Assembly (NCBI RefSeq): GCF_902498915.1
Contig: NZ_CABVLQ010000001.1
Strand: one strand, 5' to 3'
DNA length: 64,000 nucleotides
From: Escherichia ruysiae
Lineage (GTDB): Bacteria > Pseudomonadota > Gammaproteobacteria > Enterobacterales > Enterobacteriaceae
A model generated the notes under the pieces. The model did no database searches and was not told the origin of the DNA. It worked only from the letters and a program-made list of their open reading frames with translations. The position numbers and the translations under genes are program-made. The stretch's first letter is position 1; every line of letters starts with the position of its first letter. Positions 19,396 through 28,236 of the stretch are shown here, piece after piece.

Positions 19396-19424
19396 CTGGC
19401 GAAAAAAATCGAACAAGCTATAAT
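19396..19424 (+). promoter_or_regulatory. Candidate galF promoter
   Basis: A perfect -10 hexamer TATAAT lies at 19419-19424, 30 bases before the galF start. The best-spaced -35 (17 bp) is a weak CTGGCG at 19396-19401; TTGATG at 19390 is nearer consensus but 23 bp away. The rest of the 174-base gap after wcaM shows no gene. Confidence 0.5.
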
Positions 19425-19454
19425 TCAGCAACCATTTTACAGGTGGATGAAATA

Positions 19455-20348
19455 ATGACGAATTTAAAAGCAGTTATTCCTGTAGCGGGTCTTGGGATGC
19501 ATATGTTGCCTGCCACTAAGGCGATTCCTAAAGAGATGCTACCCATCGTCGATAAGCCAATGATTCAGTACATTGTTGACGAGATTGTGGCTGCAGGAAT
19601 CAAAGAAATCCTCCTGGTAACTCATGCGTCTAAAAACGCGGTCGAAAACCACTTCGACACCTCTTATGAATTAGAATCTCTCCTTGAGCTGCGCGTGAAG
19701 CGACAGCTGCTGGCAGAAGTGCAGTCCATCTGCCCACCGGGTGTGACCATTATGAACGTGCGTCAGGGCGAACCATTAGGTTTAGGCCACTCCATTTTGT
19801 GTGCCCGGCCGGCTATTGGTGATAATCCATTTGTCGTCGTACTACCCGATGTGGTTATTGATGATGCCAGCGCCGATCCGTTGCGTTACAACCTTGCAGC
19901 AATGATTGCGCGCTTCAATGAAACTGGTCGCAGTCAGGTATTGGCAAAACGTATGCCGGGTGACCTCTCTGAATACTCCGTCATCCAGACTAAAGAGCCG
20001 CTGGATCGCGAAGGTAAAGTCAGCCGCATCGTTGAATTTATCGAAAAACCCGATCAGCCGCAGACGCTGGACTCAGACATTATGGCCGTAGGTCGTTATG
20101 TGCTTTCTGCCGATATTTGGCCGGAACTGGAGCGCACTCAGCCAGGTGCATGGGGACGTATTCAGCTAACAGATGCCATTGCTGAACTGGCGAAAAAACA
20201 GTCCGTTGACGCAATGCTGATGACTGGTGACAGTTACGATTGTGGTAAGAAAATGGGCTATATGCAGGCGTTTGTAAAATATGGGCTGCGCAACCTGAAA
20301 GAAGGGGCGAAGTTCCGCAAAGGCATTGAGAAGTTGTTAAGCGAATAA
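19455..20348 (+). CDS. galF: GalF, UTP-glucose-1-phosphate uridylyltransferase-like regulator
   Basis: 297-residue nucleotidyltransferase paralogue of GalU. The start of the fold reads VIPVAGLGMHMLPATKAIPKE; GalF carries Met-His-Met where active GalU has the GTR signature, fitting its role as a weak enzyme or modulator of GalU. EKP and DCGKKMGYMQAF are family landmarks. I chose the ATG at 19455 after AGGTGGATGAA; a slightly longer frame opens at 19443. It marks the left border of the O-antigen cluster. Confidence 0.95.
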   Translation: MTNLKAVIPVAGLGMHMLPATKAIPKEMLPIVDKPMIQYIVDEIVAAGIKEILLVTHASKNAVENHFDTSYELESLLELRVKRQLLAEVQSICPPGVTIMNVRQGEPLGLGHSILCARPAIGDNPFVVVLPDVVIDDASADPLRYNLAAMIARFNETGRSQVLAKRMPGDLSEYSVIQTKEPLDREGKVSRIVEFIEKPDQPQTLDSDIMAVGRYVLSADIWPELERTQPGAWGRIQLTDAIAELAKKQSVDAMLMTGDSYDCGKKMGYMQAFVKYGLRNLKEGAKFRKGIEKLLSE

Positions 20349-20388
20349 CGAAAATCTGACAGGAAGTGTCGGTCAGTAAGAAATTAAA

Positions 20389-20450
20389 AACGGCAGTGAA
20401 GATTCATAGCATAAGTTTTGCGCATTGAATTTTCCTGCCGTTGTTTTTTA
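20389..20450 (+). terminator. Long-loop rho-independent terminator-like hairpin after galF
   Basis: AACGGCAG at 20389-20396 pairs with CTGCCGTT at 20435-20442, followed by GTTTTTT. The 38-base loop is unusually long for a terminator, so efficiency is uncertain. It would separate galF transcription from the O-antigen promoter downstream. Confidence 0.6.
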
Positions 20451-20513
20451 TGAATTTCAATAATAACAATGAGTTAGCAAGCAGCTTCGCGTCAAACTTT
20501 TCCAGGATTTTCC

Positions 20514-20542
20514 TTGTTTCTATGGCTGTTTGGTAAGACAAT
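20514..20542 (+). promoter_or_regulatory. Candidate O-antigen operon promoter
   Basis: TTGTTT (20514-20519) and GACAAT (20537-20542), spaced 17 bp, lie between the galF terminator and JUMPstart. Each hexamer matches consensus at four positions. It would produce a leader of about 170 bases carrying the ops element before rmlB. Prediction only. Confidence 0.45.
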
Positions 20543-20606
20543 TAGCGTTTGAATTTTTCGGATTTGGCACGAGCGAGTTAGGTTCGTCATATCGTAGTCA
20601 TGCACG

Positions 20607-20645
20607 CAGTGCTCTGGTAGCTGTTAAGCCAGGGGCGGTAGCGTG
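20607..20645 (+). promoter_or_regulatory. JUMPstart element with ops site (RfaH recruitment)
   Basis: The 39-base JUMPstart runs CAGTGCTCTGGTAGCTGTTA (20607-20626) to 20645. It ends in the ops sequence GGCGGTAGCGTG at 20634-20645. RfaH binds the paused polymerase at ops and suppresses polarity in long LPS and capsule operons, which fits the ~15 kb operon downstream. The whole 371-base gap 20349-20719 holds only this, the terminator and the promoter. Confidence 0.93.
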
Positions 20646-20719
20646 CACTAATGCCTCTATTAATCAATTCTGGAGCAGTCTATTTCACAGCATGCTCTAT
20701 AGCTATATGGAATAAAAAA

Positions 20720-21805
20720 GTGAAGATACTTGTAACTGGTGGCGCAGGGTTTATTGGCTCTGCTGTAGTTCGTCACATTATAAATAATACGCAGGACAGT
20801 GTTGTTAATGTCGATAAATTGACTTACGCCGGAAACCTGGAATCGCTCGCTGAAGTTTCTGATTCTGAACGTTATTCATTTGAGCATGCAGATATCTGCG
20901 ATGCCGTAGCTATGGCGCGTATTTTCGCACAGCACCAGCCAGACGCGGTGATGCACCTGGCGGCAGAGAGCCACGTTGACCGTTCAATAACTGGCCCTGC
21001 GGCATTTATTGAAACCAATATTGTGGGTACTTATGTTCTTTTAGAAGCAGCGCGCAATTACTGGTCTGCTCTGAATGATGAAAAGAAAAAAAGTTTCCGC
21101 TTTCATCATATTTCTACTGATGAAGTGTATGGTGATTTACCCCATCCGGATGAAGTAAATAATAACGAAGCGTTACCGCTATTTACGGAAACGACAGCCT
21201 ACGCGCCAAGTAGCCCGTATTCTGCTTCTAAAGCTTCCAGCGATCATTTGGTACGCGCATGGAAGCGAACTTATGGTTTACCGACCATTGTGACTAATTG
21301 CTCTAACAATTATGGTCCTTATCATTTCCCGGAAAAACTTATTCCATTGGTTATTCTGAATGCTCTGGAAGGTAAGGCATTACCTATTTATGGCAAAGGG
21401 GATCAAATTCGCGACTGGTTGTATGTAGAGGATCATGCTCGTGCGTTATATACCGTCGTAACCGAAGGTAAAGCGGGTGAAACGTATAACATTGGTGGAC
21501 ACAACGAAAAGAAAAACATCGATGTAGTGCTCACAATTTGTGATTTGCTGGATGAGATTGTACCGAAAGAGAAATCTTATCGTGAGCAAATTACTTATGT
21601 TGCCGATCGCCCAGGGCATGATCGCCGTTATGCAATTGATGCCGATAAAATTAGCCGCGAATTGGGCTGGAAACCGCAAGAAACGTTTGAGAGCGGTATT
21701 CGTAAAACGGTGGAATGGTATCTGGCTAATACAAATTGGGTTGAGAATGTGAAAAGCGGTGCTTATCAGTCGTGGATTGAACAAAACTATGAGGGCCGCC
21801 AGTAA
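20720..21805 (+). CDS. rfbB: dTDP-glucose 4,6-dehydratase RmlB
   Basis: 361-residue short-chain dehydrogenase making dTDP-4-keto-6-deoxy-D-glucose, the second step of dTDP-L-rhamnose synthesis. NAD loop GGAGFIGSAVV; catalytic Y167-K171 (YSASK), with DE in STDEVYGD. I chose the GTG at 20720, where the conserved protein begins (VKILVTGG). The frame is open back to 20651 but that extension overlaps the leader. It shares one base with rfbD (TAATG). Confidence 0.96.
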   Translation: MKILVTGGAGFIGSAVVRHIINNTQDSVVNVDKLTYAGNLESLAEVSDSERYSFEHADICDAVAMARIFAQHQPDAVMHLAAESHVDRSITGPAAFIETNIVGTYVLLEAARNYWSALNDEKKKSFRFHHISTDEVYGDLPHPDEVNNNEALPLFTETTAYAPSSPYSASKASSDHLVRAWKRTYGLPTIVTNCSNNYGPYHFPEKLIPLVILNALEGKALPIYGKGDQIRDWLYVEDHARALYTVVTEGKAGETYNIGGHNEKKNIDVVLTICDLLDEIVPKEKSYREQITYVADRPGHDRRYAIDADKISRELGWKPQETFESGIRKTVEWYLANTNWVENVKSGAYQSWIEQNYEGRQ

Positions 21806-22704
21806 TGAATATCCTGCTTTTCGGCAAAACAGGGCAGGTGGGTTGGGAACTGCAACGTGCTCTGGCACCGCTAGGTAATCTGATTGCTCTTGATGTTCAC
21901 TCCACTGATTATTGTGGCGATTTCAGCAACCCCGAAGGTGTGGCTGAAACTGTCAAAAAAATTCGCCCTGATATTATTGTTAATGCGGCTGCTCACACTG
22001 CAGTAGACAAAGCGGAATCAGAACCGGATTTCGCACAATTACTTAACGCGACAAGCGTCGAAGCGATTGCAAAAGCCGCTAATGAAGTCGGAGCCTGGGT
22101 AATTCATTACTCAACTGACTATGTCTTCCCTGGAACTGGTGACATGCCATGGCTGGAGACTGATGCAACAGCACCGCTAAATGTCTACGGTGAAACCAAG
22201 CTAGCTGGGGAAAAAGCGTTACAAGAACATTGCGCAAAGCATCTTATTTTCCGTACCAGCTGGGTATACGCTGGTAAAGGAAATAACTTTGCCAAAACGA
22301 TGTTGCGCCTGGCAAAAGAACGCGAAGAGTTGGCTGTGATAAACGATCAATTTGGCGCACCAACAGGTGCTGAATTGCTGGCTGATTGCACCGCTCATGC
22401 CATTCGCGTGGCAGTAAACAAACCAGAAGTTGCTGGTTTGTACCATCTGGTTGCTGGCGGTACAACAACCTGGCACGATTATGCTGCTCTGGTATTTGAA
22501 GAAGCGCGCAAAGCAGGGATCAACCTTGCTCTTAACAAACTCAACGCCGTGCCAACAACGGCCTATCCCACACCAGCCCGTCGTCCCCATAACTCTCGCC
22601 TCAATACAGAAAAGTTTCAGCAGAACTTTGCGCTTGTCTTGCCTGACTGGCAGGTGGGCGTGAAACGTATGCTCAACGAATTATTTACGACTACGGCAAT
22701 TTAA
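21805..22704 (+). CDS. rfbD: dTDP-4-dehydrorhamnose reductase RmlD
   Basis: 299-residue NADPH-dependent reductase, last step to dTDP-L-rhamnose. The N-terminal loop is LLFGKTGQVGWEL. The catalytic YxxxK is YGETK (NVYGETKLAGEKAL), preceded by STDYVFPG. The gene order B-D-A-C is the usual one next to galF. A 58-base gap with no gene precedes rfbA. Confidence 0.96.
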   Translation: MNILLFGKTGQVGWELQRALAPLGNLIALDVHSTDYCGDFSNPEGVAETVKKIRPDIIVNAAAHTAVDKAESEPDFAQLLNATSVEAIAKAANEVGAWVIHYSTDYVFPGTGDMPWLETDATAPLNVYGETKLAGEKALQEHCAKHLIFRTSWVYAGKGNNFAKTMLRLAKEREELAVINDQFGAPTGAELLADCTAHAIRVAVNKPEVAGLYHLVAGGTTTWHDYAALVFEEARKAGINLALNKLNAVPTTAYPTPARRPHNSRLNTEKFQQNFALVLPDWQVGVKRMLNELFTTTAI

Positions 22705-22762
22705 CAAATTTTTGCATCTCGCTCATGATGCCAGAGCGGGATGAATTAAAAGGAATGGTGAA

Positions 22763-23641
22763 ATGAAAACGCGTAAAGGTATTATTCTGGCTGGTGGTTC
22801 CGGTACTCGTCTTTATCCTGTGACGATGGCAGTCAGTAAACAACTGCTGCCGATTTATGATAAACCGATGATTTATTATCCGCTTTCAACGCTTATGTTA
22901 GCGGGTATTCGCGATATTCTTATTATCAGTACGCCACAGGATACACCACGTTTTGAGCAATTACTTGGCAACGGTAGCCAGTGGGGACTTAATCTTCAGT
23001 ATAAAGTACAACCCAGTCCAGATGGTCTGGCACAAGCGTTTATCATTGGTGAAGATTTTATTGGTGGCGATGATTGTGCACTGGTGCTTGGTGATAATAT
23101 CTTCTATGGGCACGACTTGCCGAAATTAATGGAAGCTGCTGTTAACAAAGAAAGCGGTGCAACGGTATTTGCTTATCACGTTAATGATCCTGAACGCTAT
23201 GGTGTCGTGGAGTTTGATAAGAACGGAACAGCCATTAGCCTTGAAGAAAAACCGTTAGAGCCAAAAAGTAACTATGCGGTTACTGGGCTTTATTTCTATG
23301 ACAATGACGTTGTAGAAATGGCGAAAAACCTTAAGCCTTCTGCCCGTGGTGAACTGGAAATTACCGATATTAACCGTATCTATATGGAACAGGGGCGTTT
23401 ATCTGTTGCCATGATGGGACGTGGTTACGCATGGCTGGACACGGGGACACATCAAAGTCTTATTGAAGCAAGTAACTTCATTGCAACAATTGAAGAGCGT
23501 CAGGGATTAAAGGTATCTTGCCCGGAAGAGATTGCATATCGTAAAGGATTTATTGATGCAGAGCAGGTGAAGATATTGGCCGAGCCGCTAAAGAAAAATG
23601 CTTATGGTCAATATCTGCTGAAAATGATTAAAGGTTATTAA
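22763..23641 (+). CDS. rfbA: Glucose-1-phosphate thymidylyltransferase RmlA
   Basis: 292-residue nucleotidyltransferase forming dTDP-glucose from dTTP and glucose-1-P, the entry step and feedback point of rhamnose synthesis. The signature GGSGTRLYPVTMAVSKQLLP covers residues 10-29. Also visible are LGDNIFYGHD, the metal-binding Asp region, and SLEEKP. Codon use and base composition are still near the chromosomal norm, unlike genes from about 24 kb onward. Confidence 0.96.
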   Translation: MKTRKGIILAGGSGTRLYPVTMAVSKQLLPIYDKPMIYYPLSTLMLAGIRDILIISTPQDTPRFEQLLGNGSQWGLNLQYKVQPSPDGLAQAFIIGEDFIGGDDCALVLGDNIFYGHDLPKLMEAAVNKESGATVFAYHVNDPERYGVVEFDKNGTAISLEEKPLEPKSNYAVTGLYFYDNDVVEMAKNLKPSARGELEITDINRIYMEQGRLSVAMMGRGYAWLDTGTHQSLIEASNFIATIEERQGLKVSCPEEIAYRKGFIDAEQVKILAEPLKKNAYGQYLLKMIKGY

Positions 23642-23645
23642 TAAA

Positions 23646-24188
23646 ATGAACGTAATTGAAACTGAAATTCCTGATGTGCTAATTTTTGAACCTAAAGTAT
23701 TTGGTGATGAACGTGGTTTCTTTTTTGAGAGCTTTAACCAAAAAGTATTTGAAGAAGCTGTAGGGCGGAAGGTTGAATTTGTTCAGGATAACCATTCTAA
23801 ATCCAGCAAAGGCGTATTACGCGGGCTTCATTACCAGCTAGAACCTTATGCCCAAGGAAAACTGGTACGCTGTGTTGTCGGTGAAGTTTTTGATGTTGCG
23901 GTTGATATTCGCAAATCGTCACCTACGTTTGGCAAGTGGGTTGGTGTGAATTTATCTGCTGAGAATAAGCGCCAGTTGTGGATCCCTGAGGGGTTTGCTC
24001 ATGGGTTTTATTCAAAAGAAGAAGGAACAGAAATATTGTATAAAACAAATAATTTTTACTCAAAAAATCATGAGAGATGTATTATGTGGAATGATGTTGT
24101 ATTAAACATAGATTGGCAATTAGATAACGAACCTCTTTTGTCACCAAAGGATTGTTTGGGTACTCCATTTATAAAAATTGATTATTAA
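23646..24188 (+). CDS. rfbC: dTDP-4-dehydrorhamnose 3,5-epimerase RmlC
   Basis: 180-residue cupin epimerase converting dTDP-4-keto-6-deoxyglucose to the rhamnose configuration. The active-site region is KGVLRGLHYQ, followed by KLVRCVVGEVFDVAVDIR. The 5' two-thirds looks like chromosomal E. coli DNA, whereas the last ~160 bases (from about 24030) turn AT-rich like the downstream genes, as if the gene crosses a recombination boundary. Length is normal for the family. Confidence 0.95.
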   Translation: MNVIETEIPDVLIFEPKVFGDERGFFFESFNQKVFEEAVGRKVEFVQDNHSKSSKGVLRGLHYQLEPYAQGKLVRCVVGEVFDVAVDIRKSSPTFGKWVGVNLSAENKRQLWIPEGFAHGFYSKEEGTEILYKTNNFYSKNHERCIMWNDVVLNIDWQLDNEPLLSPKDCLGTPFIKIDY

Positions 24189-24203
24189 TAAAAGACATTA
24201 ATA

Positions 24204-25448
24204 ATGAGCATTAAAATAAATAGTTTAATAAATTTGGCTGGATATGCAATCCCAACTTTATTGTCAATACCTGCGATGGGTTATTTGGCAAGGGCTTTGG
24301 GAATAACAGACTTTGGCTTTTTTTTAATGTTTTTTACAATAGTAGGATACGCTAGCATATTTGACCTTGGGCTTTCGCGAGCAGTTGTGCGCGAGATATC
24401 GTTAAATAAAAATGATATAAAAGCAACTAGTCAAGTAATCACAACATCAGTATTTTTAACTATATTTATTGGGATTGTTGTTTCCGTTATTTTCTATTAC
24501 AGTGATCATAAAATAGCATCCTTAATTAGTGGACCTGAACAAACTGAGAATGTAGCATACGCTATAGGTGTTTTATCTTATTGTCTACCGTTCTACCTTC
24601 TGAATTTGGTTTGTTGGGGGATATTAGAGGGATATGAAAAATTCAAATTATTAAATATACAAAAAACAATCACAGGTATTTTAACTGCAATACTACCTAT
24701 TATTCTTATTCATGAAAATATTAGTTTGCTTAATGCTACTTGGGGGCTGGTCATTGCGAGAATAACTGGAGCTCTTTTAAGTGTGTTATTTGTTTTTAGA
24801 AATAACAAAGTCACAATGGATCTTAGTTTAAATAAGACAAAAGCACTATTAAGTTTTGGCGGATGGGCAAGTATTAGTAGTATAATTAACCCATTGCTTA
24901 CAAATATTGACCGGTTTATATTGTCAAATGCAGTTGGTCCTGCTAAAGCATCGTTATATATTGCCCCTGCAGATGCGATATCAAAGTTACTTATATTGCC
25001 AACAACAATCGCAAGGACAATTTTTCCTGCACTATGTAAGAATAATACAAAAGGTGAGAGAAAAAAAATAATAAAAGAGGCTACACTATTAATTGGTGTA
25101 AGTAGCATAATTATAGCTATTATATTTTCTTTTAAAGCTGGTGATATCATAACTTTATGGCTTGGGAAACAATATAGCACAGAGAGTCCTTATATATTTC
25201 AAATATTATTGATAGGTTTTGTATTCAATTCTTTTGCTCAGGTTCCGTTTGCTCAAATCCAATCGAAAGGATATGCAAAAATTACGGGGGTCATTCATCT
25301 TATTGAATGTATTCCATACCTGCTAGTTTTATATTTCTCGATTATGTATTTTTCTGTTGCCGGTGTTGCTTATGCTTGGAGCGCAAGAGTTACCGTCGAT
25401 TATTTTATTTTAATGCTTATTTCGTTGAGGCTGGAAAAGAAAAAATGA
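24204..25448 (+). CDS. wzx: O-antigen flippase Wzx
   Basis: 414-residue polytopic membrane protein of the polysaccharide transport family (MOP superfamily), expected to flip the undecaprenyl-PP-linked O unit. It starts IKINSLINLAGYAIPTLLSI, a typical Wzx N-terminus, and has about 12 hydrophobic segments. Landmarks are FDLGLSRAVVREI and NIDRFILSN. The gene is strongly AT-rich and overlaps the next gene by 4 bases (ATGA). Sequence divergence between serotypes makes it a serotype marker. Confidence 0.9.
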   Translation: MSIKINSLINLAGYAIPTLLSIPAMGYLARALGITDFGFFLMFFTIVGYASIFDLGLSRAVVREISLNKNDIKATSQVITTSVFLTIFIGIVVSVIFYYSDHKIASLISGPEQTENVAYAIGVLSYCLPFYLLNLVCWGILEGYEKFKLLNIQKTITGILTAILPIILIHENISLLNATWGLVIARITGALLSVLFVFRNNKVTMDLSLNKTKALLSFGGWASISSIINPLLTNIDRFILSNAVGPAKASLYIAPADAISKLLILPTTIARTIFPALCKNNTKGERKKIIKEATLLIGVSSIIIAIIFSFKAGDIITLWLGKQYSTESPYIFQILLIGFVFNSFAQVPFAQIQSKGYAKITGVIHLIECIPYLLVLYFSIMYFSVAGVAYAWSARVTVDYFILMLISLRLEKKK

Positions 25449-26155
25449 AAATCCCGGTATTAGTGACTTCTTGTATCTCACCTAATGCTCCGCTTACAAA
25501 TCTTTCTGATGAAAATGCAAGATTATCACTTACATTGAAGGCGATAAGGGAGTTGTCAAAAAATGCAGATTCACTCGTAATATGTGATGGTAGTGATTAT
25601 GATCTAACTAAAGATATCTATAATGATAAAGAAATAATTAATAAGGATTCAATCGAAATATTACATTTTAAAAACGATGTGGAGAGTGTTAAATCTTATG
25701 GCAAAGGTTACGGAGAAGGTGAGATAGTTGAATATGCATTAATGAATAGCCACTATTTATCTGGGGCAGAACATTTCGCAAAAATCACCTCAAAACTATA
25801 TGTTGATAATTATAGGCAATGCATAAAAGCGTTCAATGGAAAGGCTTTTTTTATTCCAGTGCCTTTTTTGAAGGAGAATATGATTGACACAAGGTTTTAT
25901 GTGGTGAATAAAAAATTATATCATGACTTCTTTGCTGATTCTTATAAAAATGTTCGAGACCTTGATGGGGTTTATTTAGAACATGTTTTTTTTGAACAGA
26001 TTGAAAAAAATAAATTAACAGGAGTTATTGGAACAATAATACCAAAAATAAGAGGTTTTTCTGGCACATTTAATATCGAGTATTGTACTGATAGTAAAGT
26101 TAAGAGCTTGATTAAAGAATTAAGGTTGAAATATATTGCTATGAAAAATAAGTGA
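25445..26155 (+). CDS. Putative glycosyltransferase of O-antigen synthesis, family not recognised
   Basis: 236-residue soluble protein; I do not recognise its CAZy family. The start is the ATG at 25445 overlapping the wzx stop; a longer open frame to 25307 lies within wzx and is ignored. It begins KIPVLVTSCISPN, with a central ICDGSDYDL. Then comes GKGYGEGEIVEYALMNS, a GEGE-E-x3-A motif preceding HFAKITSKLYVDN. This pattern is seen in uncharacterised enzymes of O-antigen clusters, where the FxKITGR/S-L-like part may bind a nucleotide sugar. Its role as a transferase is inferred from position between wzx and a GT2 gene. Confidence 0.7.
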   Translation: MKIPVLVTSCISPNAPLTNLSDENARLSLTLKAIRELSKNADSLVICDGSDYDLTKDIYNDKEIINKDSIEILHFKNDVESVKSYGKGYGEGEIVEYALMNSHYLSGAEHFAKITSKLYVDNYRQCIKAFNGKAFFIPVPFLKENMIDTRFYVVNKKLYHDFFADSYKNVRDLDGVYLEHVFFEQIEKNKLTGVIGTIIPKIRGFSGTFNIEYCTDSKVKSLIKELRLKYIAMKNK

Positions 26156-26161
26156 GTAGAG

Positions 26162-26971
26162 ATGAATAGCTTAAGGATCACTATAATAACATCAACGTAC
26201 AATTGTGGATATGATTTTTGCAAGACAGCGGAATCTATTAAAAATCAAACTTATGATAATATCCAATGGATTGTAATTGATGGTAACTCTAATAAGTCAA
26301 CACTAAAGCATATACAAAAATATACCGACATCATCGATTATTTTTTATGCGAGTCTGATCAAGGTATATACGACGCTTGGAATAAAGCTCTACCTCACAT
26401 AACGGGCGATTGGGTTATTTTTATGGGTGCCGGCGATACCTTTTATGAAAATAATACGCTTATAAAAATAATCAATGCTATGCGTGAAAATGAGAATGCA
26501 ACAACTATATATGGTGATGTGTATTTTGGTGAAAAAGATAACATAGTTGGGATTTATGGGGAAATAAAGAAAAAATGGGAATGTGGTCGACCCGCGCTCC
26601 CTCCTCATCAGGGGACTTTTCAGCACTCAAGTCTTTTTAAAGATAATGTTAATTGCTTTGATACAAAATTAAAAATAGCGGCTGATAGTGATTTTTTGAT
26701 ACGAACAATTGATCCGGATAAAATACATTATGTTAATTTTCCTGTATCAATTATGGATGCTTCCGGTATAAGTTCAAATGAGTCTAATAAAGAATTGGTT
26801 AAGGAGGAAATCGCATATATTCTTGCTAAAAATAAAATTTCCATGCCTCTATCATACAAGGTGAAATTTATTTTTTATAATATCTTGCAGGATTTATTTA
26901 AAAAAATTGTTCCACAAAAATTATATCAGAAAACAAAATCAATTAAGCGCAAATTATTCGGTCTAAGATAG
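26162..26971 (+). CDS. O-antigen glycosyltransferase, GT2 family
   Basis: 269-residue GT2 (GT-A) enzyme. It begins RITIITSTYNCG, then WIVIDGNSNKST and ESDQGIYDAWNKAL, all GT2 landmarks shared with WcaE. The metal site is an atypical MGAGD (residues 88-92). A later PPHQGTFQHSSLF and a basic C-terminus suggest membrane-edge association. It adds one sugar of the O unit; which one cannot be told. It lies 6 bases after the preceding gene and ends at the G8 run before wzy. Confidence 0.88.
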   Translation: MNSLRITIITSTYNCGYDFCKTAESIKNQTYDNIQWIVIDGNSNKSTLKHIQKYTDIIDYFLCESDQGIYDAWNKALPHITGDWVIFMGAGDTFYENNTLIKIINAMRENENATTIYGDVYFGEKDNIVGIYGEIKKKWECGRPALPPHQGTFQHSSLFKDNVNCFDTKLKIAADSDFLIRTIDPDKIHYVNFPVSIMDASGISSNESNKELVKEEIAYILAKNKISMPLSYKVKFIFYNILQDLFKKIVPQKLYQKTKSIKRKLFGLR

Positions 26972-26979
26972 GGGGGGGT

Positions 26980-28236
26980 GTGGTCATAATTTATTGTTTA
27001 AATATTACAATAGCTATAGTATTATATTTCTCTTTTTCTTTATTAGCTACGAAAACACTAAGGCTTAAAATTGCCAATCCATTTACAATTTATGCGATTA
27101 TTTTATTTCCGGTTTTTTTATTAGAAAATATCTTAGCTCCTCTTTTTTATGGTGCGGATTTTGCTTTAAATGAATATTATAATGAAGCTTTATTTATATA
27201 TAATATCTATTCTTTTACTGGTATTTTGTCTATAATTTTCTTTTATTTGGTGTTCAATACAGTATTTAAAAAAAGTGAAATTTCCTTCAACCATGTGATT
27301 TCAAAAGGTAAATTAAAAAGAATATCCAACATTACATTAATTCTATTTGTCGCTTTATTTGTTCTTCTTTCTTCAAAGTCAGAAATAGGTATTTCCGGAT
27401 GGTTAATGAATCCAAGGGACGGTTATCAAAACTATCGAGAAGGTAATGGATTTTTATATGCTTTTTCTTTAAGTACGCTTTCAGCATCTTATTTTACTAG
27501 AGCGTTAGCTTTACGCTCAGAAATGAAATTATTTATATGTGCTATATTATATTGTGTCTTGGTGTTTTTTCTAGGCTCAAAAACTTTTATTCTTTCATTC
27601 GCGATTTTTTATCTTGCAGTGTTAAGCCTCAATCAATCTAAGTTTTTAAAATTTGGACTCATTTTAGTTACGCCTCTGGCAGCATGTGCCATTCTTTATA
27701 ATTTGTTTTTAGCTATTGGTAATATGAATGTTGATGTCGTGTTGTCTTATTTTGATCAATATCAAAATAGTATTTATTTGCTTCAGGATCTTGATAAAGG
27801 CGTAGTTAAATTATTTAATGGTACAGTTTATTTCAGTCAATTTTGGTCTTATATACCGAGAAGTTTGTTTCCAGAGAAACCATTTGTGTATGGCTTCCTT
27901 CATGTAAATGAAATATATTATCCAGGTGCTGCGGAATCTGGTCATACTCCAGCCTTTTCAAAGGGGATGGATAATTTTGTTGATTATGGATATGTAGGGT
28001 TGGTAATTTTAACATTCCTGACACCTATGAATATATTTTATGGCTATATTTTTGCTAAACTCAAAGTTTTCAATAAAAACGTAATGACAAACTCTGCTTC
28101 GTATCTGCTACTTTCTTTAATTCTTATTTCACCTTCATTTGGCACGTATTTTACTGGGCCTGCATATGTGTTGTTACTAATCTTCTTTATGATATTGTTC
28201 GTTCTAATCGAACGTATTACCTTACGGGGGCGATAA
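26980..28236 (+). CDS. wzy: O-antigen polymerase Wzy
   Basis: 418-residue membrane protein with about ten or more hydrophobic segments, assigned as Wzy by topology and cluster position. The motif IPRSLFPEKPFVYG in a periplasmic loop and NPRDGYQNYREG are typical of the oligosaccharide repeat-unit polymerase family. No ATG occurs near the 5' end, so the start is taken as GTG at 26980, right after a run of eight G (26971-26978) that may act as ribosome site. That start is the least certain in the cluster. It shares one base with the next gene. Confidence 0.85.
   Translation: MVIIYCLNITIAIVLYFSFSLLATKTLRLKIANPFTIYAIILFPVFLLENILAPLFYGADFALNEYYNEALFIYNIYSFTGILSIIFFYLVFNTVFKKSEISFNHVISKGKLKRISNITLILFVALFVLLSSKSEIGISGWLMNPRDGYQNYREGNGFLYAFSLSTLSASYFTRALALRSEMKLFICAILYCVLVFFLGSKTFILSFAIFYLAVLSLNQSKFLKFGLILVTPLAACAILYNLFLAIGNMNVDVVLSYFDQYQNSIYLLQDLDKGVVKLFNGTVYFSQFWSYIPRSLFPEKPFVYGFLHVNEIYYPGAAESGHTPAFSKGMDNFVDYGYVGLVILTFLTPMNIFYGYIFAKLKVFNKNVMTNSASYLLLSLILISPSFGTYFTGPAYVLLLIFFMILFVLIERITLRGR

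Noticed and set aside
25307..25444. N-terminal extension of the GT gene at 25445
   Set aside because: The extension lies wholly inside wzx; the ATG at 25445 overlapping the wzx stop is a normal coupled start.
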